Below, in pieces: positions 1 to 9,300 of a stretch of 21,870 bases of DNA. Location of the stretch: contig JAKPQU010000573.1 of assembly GCA_029555925.1 (NCBI GenBank), positions 1 through 21,870 on the forward strand, written 5' to 3'. The stretch is from Bacillota bacterium (GTDB lineage Bacteria; Eremiobacterota; SpSt-956; JAKJGF01). Every line of letters starts with the position of its first letter. Position 1 is the first letter of the stretch. The translations under genes and the position numbers were made by a program. The notes under the pieces were generated by a model. The model had not been told where the DNA came from. It did not search any database and saw nothing but the letters and a program-made list of their open reading frames with translations.

Positions 1-100
1 ATAAATTAGCCCTTATTTAATTTTTAATACTTATGCTTCCCAATTATATTAAAAAAATAGAATCTGGCAATCTTTTAACATATTATTAACATTTACTACC

Positions 101-129
101 TTGTTAAAATGTACAGTCAGAGTTATACT
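101..129 (+). promoter_or_regulatory. Sigma70-like promoter of the metalloprotease gene
   Basis: A -35 box TTGTTA (101-106) and a -10 box TATACT (124-129) are separated by exactly 17 bp. Transcription would start near 136, leaving a leader of about 32 nt that holds TGGAGGT before the ATG at 168. The rest of 1-167 is AT-rich and shows no coding sequence. The boxes are seen directly; activity is inferred. Confidence 0.6.
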
Positions 130-167
130 TTATTTTGGAGATTTGTAATTTCTGGAGGTAATTTTCT

Positions 168-2057
168 ATGAAAATAAATAATTCTGCTCAATATATAAAA
201 AATCCCGTTATAAAAGGGCCGGAAAAAAGAAATGAAAAGGAAGAAGTAAAAGACAGTGCAATAATAAGTTCTCAACCTGAGGTCAAAAATAACCCTGCTG
301 ATAATTTAAAAAAGATGAAAGAAGCTATTGCAAAAGGACTGGAAGCTGTCTATGAAAGTGCAGAAAAAACATCGGAATACTTAGATAACAGCCCGAAAAC
401 ACATGACGCATTAAATTCGGCTTTACAGTTTTTTAAAACAATAAGAGCCTTTCCCAGATTTATTTATCCCAGCCTCATTGGCATGACCAGTCAGGAAAGA
501 GAAGCAGTTGTGTCTGTCCTGGACAGTCTGCCTCTAAAGGATGTAGGAGCAGTAAAAAGTATAACCATGGCAGGTTCTCTTCCGGGCGGTTCAGGCGGAG
601 CAGGCCCTGTTCCTTTCTCTCCTTTTGTCCTTCTTTCACGGAAATCTGTGGGCAATGATGTTGAATGGCTCAAAGAAGTAGCGACTCATGAAATAGGTCA
701 TGCAAAAGATTATGAAACAGGTCTCTTCGGCCTCCCGAAACTTTTCTCAGAAAGCAGCAAAGCTCCCTGGGGTAAAGCTCCTTATATTACCCCCTATGCG
801 GAAACAGGCCCCGGATGGTATCCTGCCGAATGGGATGATTTTGCGGAAAGCTTTGCCTATTATCACAGACATCCTGAAGAATTAAAAGCAACATGTCCTG
901 AAAAATTTGAACGTATGCAGGAACTGGAGAAGAACGGATTTTTTGAGGGACTTATAGATAATAAAGCCTTCAGGGAAACAGGAAAACTTATGGGAGAGAT
1001 TATGGAACAGCTTCCATATCTGCAGAACGGCCTGGCATTAATATCTTTTGTAGGTGGACTGGCACAGGCATTTAAAGGGCTCGGTGAAATGAGAAGGGCA
1101 GAAAAAACAGGAGATAAAAAATTGAAGATGAACGCCACCATGAACTTTGCGGCAGGCTCCTGTTTTGCGAGCAAACTCTTCTGTATTCCCGGCATGGCTA
1201 TAGAAGGTGCAAAGGCAGAATTAAACCGCTCCATAGATAAAAAAGAAATTACAGCCGAGCAGGCAAATGCAGTGGTACAGGCCACGGTGGGAGTTATAGC
1301 AGGGCCTGTAGGCCAGGCCGTAAACTGGGTCATATCAAAAATGCCGTGGAATAAATTATATAAAATAAACGAGGGAACAATAGAGAAACTGAGCGGTAAG
1401 ATAGAAGAATACAAACTGGATCGCGTAAATGCACTTAAAAATAAAGAAGTAACAAAAAGAGAATTAAAGAAAATTCTGAAGAAGATGGAATTAACAGGTG
1501 ATGAAATAGATCTGGTAAAAGAATATGCAGATAAGCCGAAAGGAACGAAGGAAATTCCTGATTCTTACATGATAACAGACGAAACCATAGAAAGCCTCAG
1601 CGATAAGCTTCCTGAATATAAAATCGACATGTTGAGTTCTATGGAAAATAAAGAGGTTACTAAAAAAGAACTGGTTAAAATACTTGAGAAATTAAATTTT
1701 GACACAGGTGAAATTGCTCTTGTAAAGACCTTTGCAGAAGAGATAATAAAAGAAGAAACTGATACAGAAGATAAAGATACAGCCAGTCTTAAGAGAGCTG
1801 CTTCCGTAGGCATAGGTGGTGCCGCCGGTGCTGTGGCGGGCGGATTTATCGGTCCCTATCTCGGTGTCATGGCAGGCTTTGCCATAGCAGGCCCTGTAGG
1901 CGGAATCGTCGGTCTTATAGCAGGAGCCCTGGCAGGTTTCAAGGGAGGAAGCTACCTGGGAGGTAGAGCAGGGAACCTGGTGGGAAAAGGACTTGAAAGA
2001 GTAATTGAAGGTCAGGTCAATGGAAGCGGAGAAAGCAACAACCAGGTAAAAGAATAA
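168..2057 (+). CDS. Gluzincin-like metalloprotease with glycine-zipper C-terminal domain
   Basis: This is probably a zinc metallopeptidase. Residues 174-178 read HEIGH, a canonical HExxH site. About 50 residues later comes a DDFAESFAYY stretch (E227), matching the helix that supplies the third, glutamate, zinc ligand in gluzincins of the anthrax lethal factor C-domain type. The N-terminus is polar and has no signal peptide. Residues about 400-460 and 469-525 form a diverged tandem repeat (NKEVTKRELKKILKKM versus NKEVTKKELVKILEKL). Residues about 545-610 are a Gly/Ala-rich hydrophobic stretch with many GxxxG spacings, resembling glycine-zipper membrane segments. TGGAGGT lies upstream of the chosen ATG. 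The gene converges on 2131-2946, with which it shares an N-terminal signature (M-[KQ]-INN, then KDxxIxS). The family architecture is not one I recognise; protease activity is inferred from the motifs and the substrate is unknown. An effector or toxin role is possible but unproven. Confidence 0.8.
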   Translation: MKINNSAQYIKNPVIKGPEKRNEKEEVKDSAIISSQPEVKNNPADNLKKMKEAIAKGLEAVYESAEKTSEYLDNSPKTHDALNSALQFFKTIRAFPRFIYPSLIGMTSQEREAVVSVLDSLPLKDVGAVKSITMAGSLPGGSGGAGPVPFSPFVLLSRKSVGNDVEWLKEVATHEIGHAKDYETGLFGLPKLFSESSKAPWGKAPYITPYAETGPGWYPAEWDDFAESFAYYHRHPEELKATCPEKFERMQELEKNGFFEGLIDNKAFRETGKLMGEIMEQLPYLQNGLALISFVGGLAQAFKGLGEMRRAEKTGDKKLKMNATMNFAAGSCFASKLFCIPGMAIEGAKAELNRSIDKKEITAEQANAVVQATVGVIAGPVGQAVNWVISKMPWNKLYKINEGTIEKLSGKIEEYKLDRVNALKNKEVTKRELKKILKKMELTGDEIDLVKEYADKPKGTKEIPDSYMITDETIESLSDKLPEYKIDMLSSMENKEVTKKELVKILEKLNFDTGEIALVKTFAEEIIKEETDTEDKDTASLKRAASVGIGGAAGAVAGGFIGPYLGVMAGFAIAGPVGGIVGLIAGALAGFKGGSYLGGRAGNLVGKGLERVIEGQVNGSGESNNQVKE

Positions 2058-2067
2058 GATTTTTCTC

Positions 2068-2106
2068 ATAATAAAAAAGGCTATCAATGATAGCCTTTTT
2101 TATTAT
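2068..2106. terminator. Bidirectional intrinsic terminator
   Basis: This is a perfect 19-bp inverted repeat: ATAATAAAAAAGGCTATCA, a single A, then its exact reverse complement. The G+C-richer tip (GGCTATCA) is flanked by A-runs on one side and T-runs on the other, so it can terminate transcription from either direction. It lies between the convergent genes ending at 2057 and 2131. Confidence 0.9.
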
Positions 2107-2130
2107 GTAGTAATTGCCACCCGGGCCGTT

Positions 2131-2946
2131 TTAACTGCCATATTTTACAACATATTTCTGCTGCGGATAATAACCTTTTATTACCACTTCGTTACCTTTT
2201 TTCGTTACGTTGAAATCCTGATAGGCCATATGGCCGTCTACAACCCATTCATTTCCTTTATCGGTAATAGTAAATTCTCTTTCAGGAATATTTCCTTTTA
2301 CTTTTGTAACATTTCCTTCCGTAGTAATGGTATAACTTAAATTGTCGTCATAACCTTTTACAAGGGTTTTATTTCCCTCCGTTGTTATGACGAAGTTCTG
2401 AACAGCATATTTACCCTTTACAAACGTGGTATTTCCGTTTTTGACTACCTGATAATCAAATCTTCCGCCTTCGTCATCTTTACAGTCTATTTCCAGTTTG
2501 CCGTCTTTATCTGTTATTGTGTAATCCTGCCAGTCATAATGACCATCAATTTTAGTGGCATTTTTGTCGCTTACAACCTGGAAATCTCTCTGAGGATAAA
2601 GCACTCCTCCCGACGGAGGTGCAGGTTCTCCCGGCCCAGGTTCAAGATGGCCTGTTATACTTATCTTTCCCTGCTGATCTGGTCTGGTAACTATTATGGA
2701 TTCTCCATCAAGTGATATGCCTACACCATTTTTAATTTCCAGTCCTATAGGGATGAGTTGATAATTATCTCCCGGAGGAATTTGAGGATTAAGCCTGCCT
2801 GTATAGGCTCCAACTATAAGATTTGGCCATCCCCTGTCTCCAGAGAGTATTACCTGATCTTTTTGATTATCAGGTGCGGAATCGGCCTTTACCTTTTTCT
2901 GACGAGGCTGGTCTGTGGCTTTAAAACCAAGGTTATTTATTTGCAT
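2131..2946 (-). CDS. Hypothetical beta-repeat protein (about eight 20-residue repeats)
   Basis: I do not recognise a family. The N-terminal 116 residues are polar and Pro/Gly-rich with no signal peptide. Residues 117-271 are about eight units of roughly 20 residues, with the approximate pattern aromatic-x-x-Q-[DN]-[FY]-x-[IV]-[TV]-x-x-x-G-N-x-x-x-[VI]-K-G. Alternating hydrophobic residues and a GN turn suggest a beta-solenoid or stacked beta-hairpins; the last unit is cut short at the C-terminus. The N-terminus (MQINN, then KDQVILSG) resembles that of the convergent metalloprotease (MKINN, then KDSAIISS), suggesting a shared sorting or regulatory tag. A G-rich ribosome binding site (AAAGGGGGG) precedes the ATG. 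A surface, adhesive or scaffold role is only a guess. Confidence 0.75.
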   Translation of the reverse strand: MQINNLGFKATDQPRQKKVKADSAPDNQKDQVILSGDRGWPNLIVGAYTGRLNPQIPPGDNYQLIPIGLEIKNGVGISLDGESIIVTRPDQQGKISITGHLEPGPGEPAPPSGGVLYPQRDFQVVSDKNATKIDGHYDWQDYTITDKDGKLEIDCKDDEGGRFDYQVVKNGNTTFVKGKYAVQNFVITTEGNKTLVKGYDDNLSYTITTEGNVTKVKGNIPEREFTITDKGNEWVVDGHMAYQDFNVTKKGNEVVIKGYYPQQKYVVKYGS

Positions 2947-3000
2947 AGATTACCCCCCTTTTATAATGTGTTTTATAACTTATTATAATTCAAATGATCA

Positions 3001-3028
3001 TAACGCGTAACGCGTAACGCGTTACGGG
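3001..3028 (+). repeat. Heptanucleotide array: three TAACGCG units plus TTACGGG
   Basis: Three exact TAACGCG units (3001-3021) are followed by TTACGGG (3022-3028). A further degenerate TTACGCA lies at 3051-3057. It occupies the gap between the 271-residue protein and the 3' end of VIT-VWA gene A. The rest of that gap (2947-3185) is AT-rich and I see nothing else in it. Confidence 0.9.
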
Positions 3029-3185
3029 TTTAATCCCTTCTTATCAGGCATTACGCATTACAAAGTCATTATTTATGGATTGTTATAAAACTGATTGTAA
3101 TTTACTTTATCTTTAATTATAAAAAAATTTTTTAAAAAAGTAATAGTATTTTGTTAACAATTTGTTAAATTATTTAGATAAATTT

Positions 3186-6100
3186 TCATCGTTCTGATCC
3201 GACAGATATAATAAAGGCTCCAATGGCAGTTATATCCAGCATGACTGCATATAACCCCTGGATTCTTATAGAACCGGAATCCTCACCTGAGTCAATATGA
3301 TAATCTAAGAGAAGTTTCAGAAAAGCTGCGTATAAATCTGTTTTTCCTGTGACTTCTGCAATAAGTCCTGTAAACATATCGTCAACAGTAATTATACCTG
3401 TTACTTTTTTGGCTTCTTCTCCCGCTGCAACCAGCCATTTATCTATACAGTCAAAATCTTCTTCTTTAACAAGACCGGCTTTAACGGCAGATTTAACTGC
3501 AAGGAAAGCAAAAATTCTGTCATTCACACTTACATAACTGTTCCAGGCAATTTTGAGTTTCTCCAGAATTTTTTCCGCATCAATTTTTTCTTTCTTTTTT
3601 CCCGAGAGACGGTAAAGTTCAAAAAATACGTTTGAAGCCAGTGCAAGAGAAAGACCTGAAAGTTTATCCATATTGTTTTTGATGAAATAAACGGCTTTTT
3701 CTAACTGAGGCTTATAGTTTCCGGATTTATTCGTATGACCTTCATTTATAAAAGCAAGTATGCCGAAACATGTTGACACCAGTCTTTTTGAGATTTCTTC
3801 ATCCTTACTCCATGAGCCTTCTGCAGTCTGATTTCTTGCAAGATATTTTAATGTAAGATTAAGTCTTTCGTTTATATCCATGACAGAAATTTTCTCCGAA
3901 AGTTCAGTGGCCTCACATTCTTTCATGGAACATTGAGTATCATCATACGAAATATCTTCTTCGAATACAGGAGATGGCGAAAGTTCGTCAGATAGAAATA
4001 CACTGCCCGGTTCCTCTGAAGAAACATCTTCAAAACAAAGTTTTTCCGACATATCGTATTCAACTTTTTCGAAAGCAATCTCCGTATCTGACTCGAAAGA
4101 ATTCTTTGTGTCCAGGCCGTCATATTTTGTAGAAGCATCCGAAATACTCTGTACCTTCATCAAACCCTTCGGAGGAGGAGGTGCCGGCACAGTTGAAGGA
4201 GCAGGCGGATGAGGCGCATCAGGCGGCATACATTCAGGTTCACACTCTTCGCAAAACTTATCCATGGAAAAAGAGAGCCCCGCTGAATCTATACCGGAAC
4301 CGGCACACAGTTCAAAAGAATCTAAAGATAGATCATCGCTATCTGGTATAGAGGACATGGTTATTGACTGGAATGAAGGGTAAGGCACCTGCATCGGAAC
4401 AGGCGTAACAGAAGACTCATATCCTTCCGGCGCCATAAGGGGAACATCCACTCTTATTATTTCTTTCTTTTCTCTTTCTCTGTCGTCTTTTTCCACTGCT
4501 ACAAGTGATGTATAGGGGCTCATAAGATGATATTTCATGGAAAGTCCTATTACTTCATCTCTTATAGAATGAGTTTCCTGCGGATATTCTCTGAGTCTTC
4601 CGAGCAGATGGTCGATTCGTTTTCTGGCCCAGATGGTTTCAATAGCACGATTTTTATCATGTTTTTCGGGAAGTTCCATAGAAAATTCCTGAGCAAATTC
4701 TCCCTGCCCTGTTCTTCCCTTAAGAATAGCTTTTGTATGACCGGCAGAATGGAAACGGCCAAACAGTTGAAGCACCTGGCCGAAATATACATCAGGCACA
4801 GGAAGAGGATAGACATCTGTTACAGAAGCATTTTCCCATTCAAGGGAAATATCACCCAGTACAGGGAAAGCAGCCTGATTGGCAAATTTTTGTATGGCTT
4901 CTTCTATATCTTCATTCTCTAAAAGATAGTTTACCGTTCCTCTTCCTATTTCCGCCATTTTATCCAGTAAATATCTGTTTACGGAAGAACCTATGCCGAA
5001 GGTGAAAATCCTTGCTTTACCCAGGATTTTTTCCACTTCCTTTATTACCTGATCTTCATTGCCGACGGCACCGTCGGTGAGGAAGATAATCTGTCTTAAA
5101 TACTCTTTATTTACCGGCATACGGAGAGCACAGTCCATAGCAGGTAGTATTTCAGTCCATCCCCTTGCAGATGTGGCATTTACAAAATCATCTGCTTTTT
5201 TTAGATTTTCATCATTAAATGCGAGAGAGGTGTCAGACAAAACTTCAAGCTGATCATCAAAATTAATAATGGCAAACATATCTCCCTGTCTCAGAGTGCG
5301 AAGACATGCTTTAAGGGCTTTTTTAGCCTGTTCCATAGGACTTCCCTCCATGGAACCGGATCTGTCCAGAACAAATATTATCTCTCTTTTTAACATTTCC
5401 TCAGGGCCATAATCTATTTTCGGCGTCAGATGGAACATAAAGGTTCCTGTTTTACCTTCTTCTCTGTAGAAAGTAAAAGTCTCTTCAACTTTTTCTCCGT
5501 CAGAGGAGTATTTCAATATAAAATCTTTATTCGGGATTTCTCCTTCTTTCGCAAGCTGTATTTCTCGTATGTGTTCGTCTTTTTCCTGTATATAGAGAAG
5601 ATGGGTCGGAGAGGTTACCTCTCCTATCGTAAAACCTGCGTCTAAATCTATGAAGATATTTATTTCTCTGGTTCTGTCAGGTGATTGAAAGGTCGGAGAT
5701 ATTCTTTCCCTGTCTGTAACACTCTGAGGGTTATATCTCGGAGTTACCGTCATGGGAAAGACAAATTTATATTCTCCGTCTTCATAGGCAATTGTTTCAT
5801 AATACTCAAGTGTTACAAATATTTCCTGCCCCGGTTCAATATTTGCCACAGACATGGTGAAGAGATTCGGTCTTTCCTGCTCCAGAAGGGCTCCCTGTTT
5901 CATTTCATTTTTTGCCTGTTCGTAAACCCTTTTTGCTTCTTCTTTTTCTTTTATCTCTGATTTTATGGTTCTTTCATTTATTTTTATTTCCAGCGAGTGG
6001 ACCGCACTTTCGGAAGGCAGAGGAAATATATAGACTGCTTCAATATTTTTATCCAGGTCATTATGAAATTTCTGTATGACTTTTACATCTGCCACCATGC

Positions 6101-6215
6101 CTGTAATGGAAGTCCTGAGTTCCGTAAAGGTAAGAGGCAACGGAAACTCTTCGATGCCGACAGGCAGCATGGTACCTTCTGTGATTTTTCTTCCTTTATA
6201 AAAAATTTCGTCCAT
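3186..6215 (-). CDS. VIT-VWA domain protein with C-terminal alpha/alpha-toroid-like domain (paralogue A)
   Basis: The 1009-residue protein has the architecture of bacterial inter-alpha-trypsin-inhibitor heavy-chain relatives. A VIT domain (about 10-140) includes the VFPMTVTPRYNP strand that follows it in this family. A VWA domain (about 275-450) has an intact metal-dependent adhesion site: D284-x-S286-x-S288, T354 and D381 in FLTDGAVG. Next is the family segment ending MSPYTSLVAVE. Residues about 600-775 are a disordered, acidic, Pro/Cys-containing linker. Residues about 780-1005 are helical and begin ARNQTAEGSW, like the QW motif of squalene-cyclase or thioester-type alpha/alpha toroids. There is no signal peptide or membrane segment. 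AAGGAGGT lies upstream of the ATG. Two paralogues (B, C) are in the window; the linker is the most divergent part. The likely role is metal-dependent protein binding; the partner is unknown. The gene may be co-transcribed with the upstream lanM. Confidence 0.9.
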   Translation of the reverse strand: MDEIFYKGRKITEGTMLPVGIEEFPLPLTFTELRTSITGMVADVKVIQKFHNDLDKNIEAVYIFPLPSESAVHSLEIKINERTIKSEIKEKEEAKRVYEQAKNEMKQGALLEQERPNLFTMSVANIEPGQEIFVTLEYYETIAYEDGEYKFVFPMTVTPRYNPQSVTDRERISPTFQSPDRTREINIFIDLDAGFTIGEVTSPTHLLYIQEKDEHIREIQLAKEGEIPNKDFILKYSSDGEKVEETFTFYREEGKTGTFMFHLTPKIDYGPEEMLKREIIFVLDRSGSMEGSPMEQAKKALKACLRTLRQGDMFAIINFDDQLEVLSDTSLAFNDENLKKADDFVNATSARGWTEILPAMDCALRMPVNKEYLRQIIFLTDGAVGNEDQVIKEVEKILGKARIFTFGIGSSVNRYLLDKMAEIGRGTVNYLLENEDIEEAIQKFANQAAFPVLGDISLEWENASVTDVYPLPVPDVYFGQVLQLFGRFHSAGHTKAILKGRTGQGEFAQEFSMELPEKHDKNRAIETIWARKRIDHLLGRLREYPQETHSIRDEVIGLSMKYHLMSPYTSLVAVEKDDREREKKEIIRVDVPLMAPEGYESSVTPVPMQVPYPSFQSITMSSIPDSDDLSLDSFELCAGSGIDSAGLSFSMDKFCEECEPECMPPDAPHPPAPSTVPAPPPPKGLMKVQSISDASTKYDGLDTKNSFESDTEIAFEKVEYDMSEKLCFEDVSSEEPGSVFLSDELSPSPVFEEDISYDDTQCSMKECEATELSEKISVMDINERLNLTLKYLARNQTAEGSWSKDEEISKRLVSTCFGILAFINEGHTNKSGNYKPQLEKAVYFIKNNMDKLSGLSLALASNVFFELYRLSGKKKEKIDAEKILEKLKIAWNSYVSVNDRIFAFLAVKSAVKAGLVKEEDFDCIDKWLVAAGEEAKKVTGIITVDDMFTGLIAEVTGKTDLYAAFLKLLLDYHIDSGEDSGSIRIQGLYAVMLDITAIGAFIISVGSER

Positions 6216-6235
6216 TTTTTTATACCTCCTTAATT

Positions 6236-6276
6236 AGTGAAAAGTGAAAAAGGTCCTATTCTTTTCACTTTTCACT
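6236..6276 (-). promoter_or_regulatory. Perfect 15-bp hairpin next to the ribosome binding site of paralogue A
   Basis: AGTGAAAAGTGAAAA (6236-6250) and its exact reverse complement (6262-6276) enclose an 11-nt loop. On the minus-strand RNA the stem ends about four nucleotides before the AAGGAGGT of VIT-VWA gene A. It lacks a following U-run, so it is not a canonical terminator. Each arm is two copies of a heptamer (GTGAAAA), linking it to the heptamer repeats nearby. A role in translation or RNA stability is inferred. Confidence 0.6.
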
Positions 6277-6328
6277 GACAACCATGACCGATTCGGACAC
6301 AACGAAGTATGAGAATTTGTTCTTCCCG

Positions 6329-6356
6329 TCACGCGTTACGCGTTACGCGTTACGAT
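6329..6356 (-). repeat. Heptanucleotide array upstream of paralogue A (inverted orientation)
   Basis: The plus strand reads TCACGCG, TTACGCG, TTACGCG, TTACGAT. On the minus strand this is a run of CGTAACG units ending in CGTGACGGG, the same terminal unit seen at 15438-15444 and 18521-18527. It begins about 11 nt after the lanM stop codon. Confidence 0.9.
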
Positions 6357-6367
6357 TCTCATATAAA

Positions 6368-9300
6368 TCATTCGAATAATAATACTGACGGAATAATATC
6401 AGGATAAGACATTCTGAGAAGCTCATAACCGATTCCGGAATTACCATGGAAAAATCCTGTGTCAAAAAATCCTTCTATACCGCATCTGAATCCTCCTGTT
6501 TCTTTCGCCAGTGTTACTATCTGGCCTGCTTTAAATAAAGCTTTTTCTTTTAAATCCGGTCTGTTGAGTTTTAAACCTGCAGTAAGTAATATATCGGCTC
6601 TTCCCATATTACCGCAGCAGAGATGGTCTTTTTCTATAACGGGGCAGTCTATTGTTGTATTTATTGCCCTCTCTATATCTTTTCTTATATCTTCACTGTC
6701 CAGTACACAGAGTCCTCCGATTCTTCCGAGAGCTATGCCGGGCGCTCCGTGGCACCAGGAAATCATAAATTTTTCAGACTTATCTTCAGTGAACCTCAGA
6801 TCAACCCAGTTACCGATTTTTTTACGAAAAAGCGTATTTTCATATGCTATGGCCTCGACTGCAGCATCTATACAGGCTTTTTTATTCAGAAAAGAGTAAA
6901 GCCTGAGTAATGAATAAGCTATACCTGCCGCGCCATGAGAAAAACCTGCCAGTAATTTATTTTCTACCGTAGCCCATGCCCTGTATCCCGATTTACTTTC
7001 CTTCCTGTTTTCAATCAGATGGTCTCCACACTTTTCTGCTATGTGTAAAATTTCTTTATCCTCTGTTACGCTATAGAGTTTCAGTAATCCGAGAATAGCT
7101 CCCGCCACTCCTCCAATAATATCAAAATGTCTCTCCTGCTCTATAACTTCATCTGTTATGAGGAGAGCAGTTTTTTTTGCATATTCCAGAACAGAAGACA
7201 TGGCAAGGAAATTACTTATAGATGTAAGGGAGTAAACTATTGAGCCGAGTCCCCTAGCTCCTCCGATACCTGTTTCTATTGTATCAGGAGAATCTTCTAT
7301 GTCAAGGAAAAGAGGTTTTAATGTTGATAAAATGATATTTTGTAACCTTCCTTTTCCTTCAATATGTTCAAGGGCAGATAAAAAGAGAGCCACTCCACAT
7401 ATGCCGCTGTAAAGTCCATAGCCGAGAGGCTGTAATTGTGCTCTGTCCAGAGAGGGTATATATTCATTTCCGATCCATGTGCTTCCGCTGCCATCAAAAT
7501 GAATTGCACTTTCTTCAATATTTTTTGCAATATTCAGGGCATATTCTAAAAATTTCTCTACAGGCACAGGTAAAATATCAGTTTCTTTAAAAGAGTAAGA
7601 ACCGGAAATATTTGTTGCATATAAAGAACTCTTTATTAAAGCAGTCTGTCTCTTTAAATCTTCACAGTCAAGTTTTTTCAGACACGATATAAGACGGTCA
7701 TAACCTGATTCCTGATAAAAATCTTCTATTTCTATTTTATTTTCGAGATAAAGGGATTTACTGTCCGAATAACCGCCGGGACATGGGGTATCCAGTTGTT
7801 CCGAACTTTTAATTTCATATTTTACTAAAGGCCACAGAAAATCAGTCTTTACTTCAAGTTTACTTAAAGCTCTTGTGAGAAGGTCAATATCAATGGACCA
7901 TAAAAGAGGGTCTCTCAGGGATGAAGGATTTATGGATTTTCCAAGAATCATGCCGTAAGTATTTGTGGCACGGAAGATCATACGAACTGTTTTGCCTCTG
8001 AAATCCTTCAATAAAGTATCATGGAAAAAAAGATATTCTCTGTTTTTTAACATATAATTATACATTTCATGAAATCCCTGAAGAATATCATCTTTATATT
8101 CATAAGGACTTATTTTTTTATCTTTAATATAAGGCATATTCAGTCCCATTCTGTTTGCTCTGATACGATCTGTTTCAAATCTTATACTGTCTGTTTTTAA
8201 ATTTTTCCAGATTTCCTGATTGTAAATCATGCCATGATCATCAGTGCTTCCAAGACCGCTTACATCATAAGCTTTATTGTCGGGAGTGAACTGCCACCGT
8301 GGAAGAAGGCCTGTTCTTAGAACTGAATCGTAAAGTTTTTTGCCTGCAAGAAACCTTATCCTCTGACCGTATTGTTCATCTTCAAAAAATCTTACATCTC
8401 CCTGCATAAGTGTTTCTAAATCGACAAGAACAGGATATTCGCCGGAGGCAATAATATTCTCCATATGACAGTCTGATGTGCTGAATATATAAAGAAGACA
8501 CAGCAGTGCTCCTGCCCGCCTGTAGTAATTTTGAACTCCTTCGTCATCCCTGCATGGCAGATGCTCTGCAAATTCCACCCATCCGTAATCTTTACGGTTA
8601 ATTATTTTTAAGGATTTAAAATTATAAGGTACGTCATTCTCATTAAACCATGACAGAAGGTGAAAATAAGTTTTTTCTAAAGAGAGATCCTTTGGCTTAT
8701 AAACAATCTTTAATCCTGACTCGAATTCAAGTTTTATTACCTGTTTCCCTCCATTATGTCTGTCAGAGACAGAAGGATCTACCTTTATAAGTTTTCCCGG
8801 ATCCTTCCCTTCATTGAAAATTTCAGAGATTTCAGGTAAATCCCCATGAAGTCTCCGAATAAATTCGGAAATATTATCTATCCACTGGCTTATAAGAGTG
8901 CATACAAGTCTTGCAAGGACTCTGTATTCCATAAAAAAATCAATATAATTACTTTTCAGTATTTTTTCTATAAACACATCGTATCTGTTACGTTTTTTTG
9001 TATTGATAAACCTGTCAAGAGTACCGGTAAAGGATGAGTCACTGTTAAATATTGAAAATTCCAGATAAACTGTCTTTACACATATATAGTGTATTGAAGC
9101 CAGGAGGCTATGTTCAAAAAGGATATGAACATGTTCATCTGCCAGATTATAGCTACTGCCGGTTTTTTTCATCACTTCTTCTCTTGCAAGTAGAATAAGA
9201 GGCACATAAATCTCTTCAAAGGGGACAGGTATTTCAGATAGTAAGAATCTGTTATAAAGATTTTTCCCTTTTCTTATTTCTTCAATGGTTATAGAATCTT

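Noticed and set aside
863..1414. Long minus-strand frame inside the metalloprotease gene
   Set aside because: It lies opposite a gene with clear protease motifs and has no ribosome binding site or recognisable domain; it is an antisense shadow.
168..2057. Metalloprotease considered as the RiPP leader peptidase
   Set aside because: It is 7 kb away from the precursors on the opposite strand, with its own promoter and terminator, and has no C39 or LanP features.
3001..3060. Heptamer array considered as a CRISPR array or replication iterons
   Set aside because: The units are contiguous 7-mers without spacers, there are no cas or replication genes, and the same units recur at several intergenic sites.
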